Shown here piece by piece: positions 6,306 through 6,665 of a stretch of 6,665 nt of DNA. The DNA is from Gammaproteobacteria bacterium. GTDB taxonomy: Bacteria; Pseudomonadota; Gammaproteobacteria; HTCC5015. The translations under genes and the position numbers were made by a program. Position 1 is the first letter of the stretch. Every line of letters starts with the position of its first letter. Under the pieces are notes generated by a model. That model saw only the letters and a program-made list of their open reading frames with translations, made no database searches and was not told the origin of the DNA. The stretch is from contig JAHDBX010000046.1 of assembly GCA_020630145.1 (NCBI GenBank), positions 1 through 6,665 of the forward strand. The letters are read 5' to 3'.

Positions 6306-6665
6306 TTAAACCTTTGAGTATTTGTTAATTAAAAATAAATACACAGCAGCAGATATCCCTGCAACACTAAGTGCCATACACATAATTATAATTTGGTAAC
6401 GGACCGCAATTAACGGTTCAACACCTGAAAGAATTTGTCCTGTCATCATGCCGGGCAGGGCCACTAAGCCAACAGCAAGTGTTGCATTAATTTGAGGAAT
6501 TAAGGCAGCGTTATAACCTTCTGTTCTTGCTTGCAAATAGTCCTGGTTTTTCGCATAAGTACTTTCAAAACGCTCGGCAGCTAAGCTGATGCTATTCATC
6601 GCGGCTGAAAAAACCATGCCCGCGATAGGTATCCATATAACGGGGTTGTACCAAGGGTTTGGCGA
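6306..6665 (-). CDS. ABC transporter permease, FetB/UPF0014 family (5' end beyond window)
   Basis: The visible 119 codons are the C-terminal part; the frame stays open to base 6665, so the start lies outside the window. Diagnostic matches to the FetB (YbbM) family are IPIAGM (12-17 of the visible part), VGLVALPGMMTGQILSGVEP (65-84) and AVRYQIIIM (87-95), followed by a final hydrophobic helix (about 96-113). E. coli FetB pairs with the ATPase FetA and is linked to iron export and oxidative-stress resistance. Whether this protein moves iron is not shown, and a FetA-like ATPase would be expected to the right. The stretch between PIAGM and ALIPQIN is about a dozen residues shorter than in E. coli FetB as I recall it, and I see no LALGA-type segment there. 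The gene is convergent with mnmE, with 34 bp between the stops. Confidence 0.88.
   Translation of the reverse strand, partial: SPNPWYNPVIWIPIAGMVFSAAMNSISLAAERFESTYAKNQDYLQARTEGYNAALIPQINATLAVGLVALPGMMTGQILSGVEPLIAVRYQIIIMCMALSVAGISAAVYLFLINKYSKV

Noticed and set aside
6283..6315. Weak hairpin between the mnmE and fetB-like stops (AAAGG with CCTTT, a few more pairs across a bulge), possible bidirectional terminator.
   Set aside because: It is AT-rich, bulged, has a 12-nt loop and no strong U-tract, and overlaps the permease stop codon. It is too weak to annotate.
6306..6617. Reading the permease as a complete 103-residue protein starting at the ATG at 6617.
   Set aside because: The frame continues open to 6665 and the upstream residues (VIWIPIAG) match the FetB family, so the ATG is internal.

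Overview
The window is a chromosomal segment of a gammaproteobacterium with fairly low GC content. It carries the classic replication-origin neighbourhood. Every protein gene but one belongs to a well-known housekeeping family, and the order rpmH-rnpA-yidD-yidC-mnmE, divergent from dnaA, is the conserved core of proteobacterial origins. DnaA domain IV, YidC with its large periplasmic P1 domain, and the FetB-type permease all resemble gammaproteobacterial forms. A marine, moderately AT-rich lineage is plausible, but I cannot name a genus from sequence reading alone.

Layout. Positions 1-243 are non-coding, downstream of dnaA on its side and probably between dnaA and dnaN (dnaN itself is not visible). 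This stretch looks like an oriC: a very AT-rich block, a consensus IHF site, a perfect DnaA box in the same orientation relative to the AT-rich block as R1 of E. coli oriC, and helically phased DnaA-box-like repeats. dnaA follows on the minus strand (244-1575). Its promoter lies at about 1660-1689 and is overlapped by a second perfect DnaA box. Upstream of it, on the same strand, is a DNA-deoxyinosine (hypoxanthine) glycosylase gene (1683-2267). A 177-bp divergent spacer (2268-2444) holds a strong rpmH promoter with a GC-rich discriminator. The plus-strand cluster is rpmH (2445-2579), rnpA (2605-2958), yidD (2909-3229), yidC (3222-4895) and mnmE (4898-6271), with overlaps or tiny gaps from rnpA onward. 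Convergent to mnmE is the 3' part of a FetB-like (UPF0014) ABC transporter permease (6306 to the window edge, minus strand).

How the genes work together. DnaA initiates replication and probably represses its own promoter through the box on the -35. rpmH and rnpA supply ribosomal protein L34 and the protein subunit of RNase P. YidD and YidC serve membrane-protein insertion. MnmE modifies the wobble uridine of tRNAs. The glycosylase is a DNA-repair enzyme inserted between dnaA and rpmH, and its stop codon lies inside the dnaA control region.

I found no mobile element, CRISPR array, tRNA or rRNA gene, and no convincing new multi-gene system. The items most worth a second look are the candidate origin, the three-way overlap of stop codon, DnaA box and -35 at 1683-1691, and the short coupling region of the FetB-like permease.
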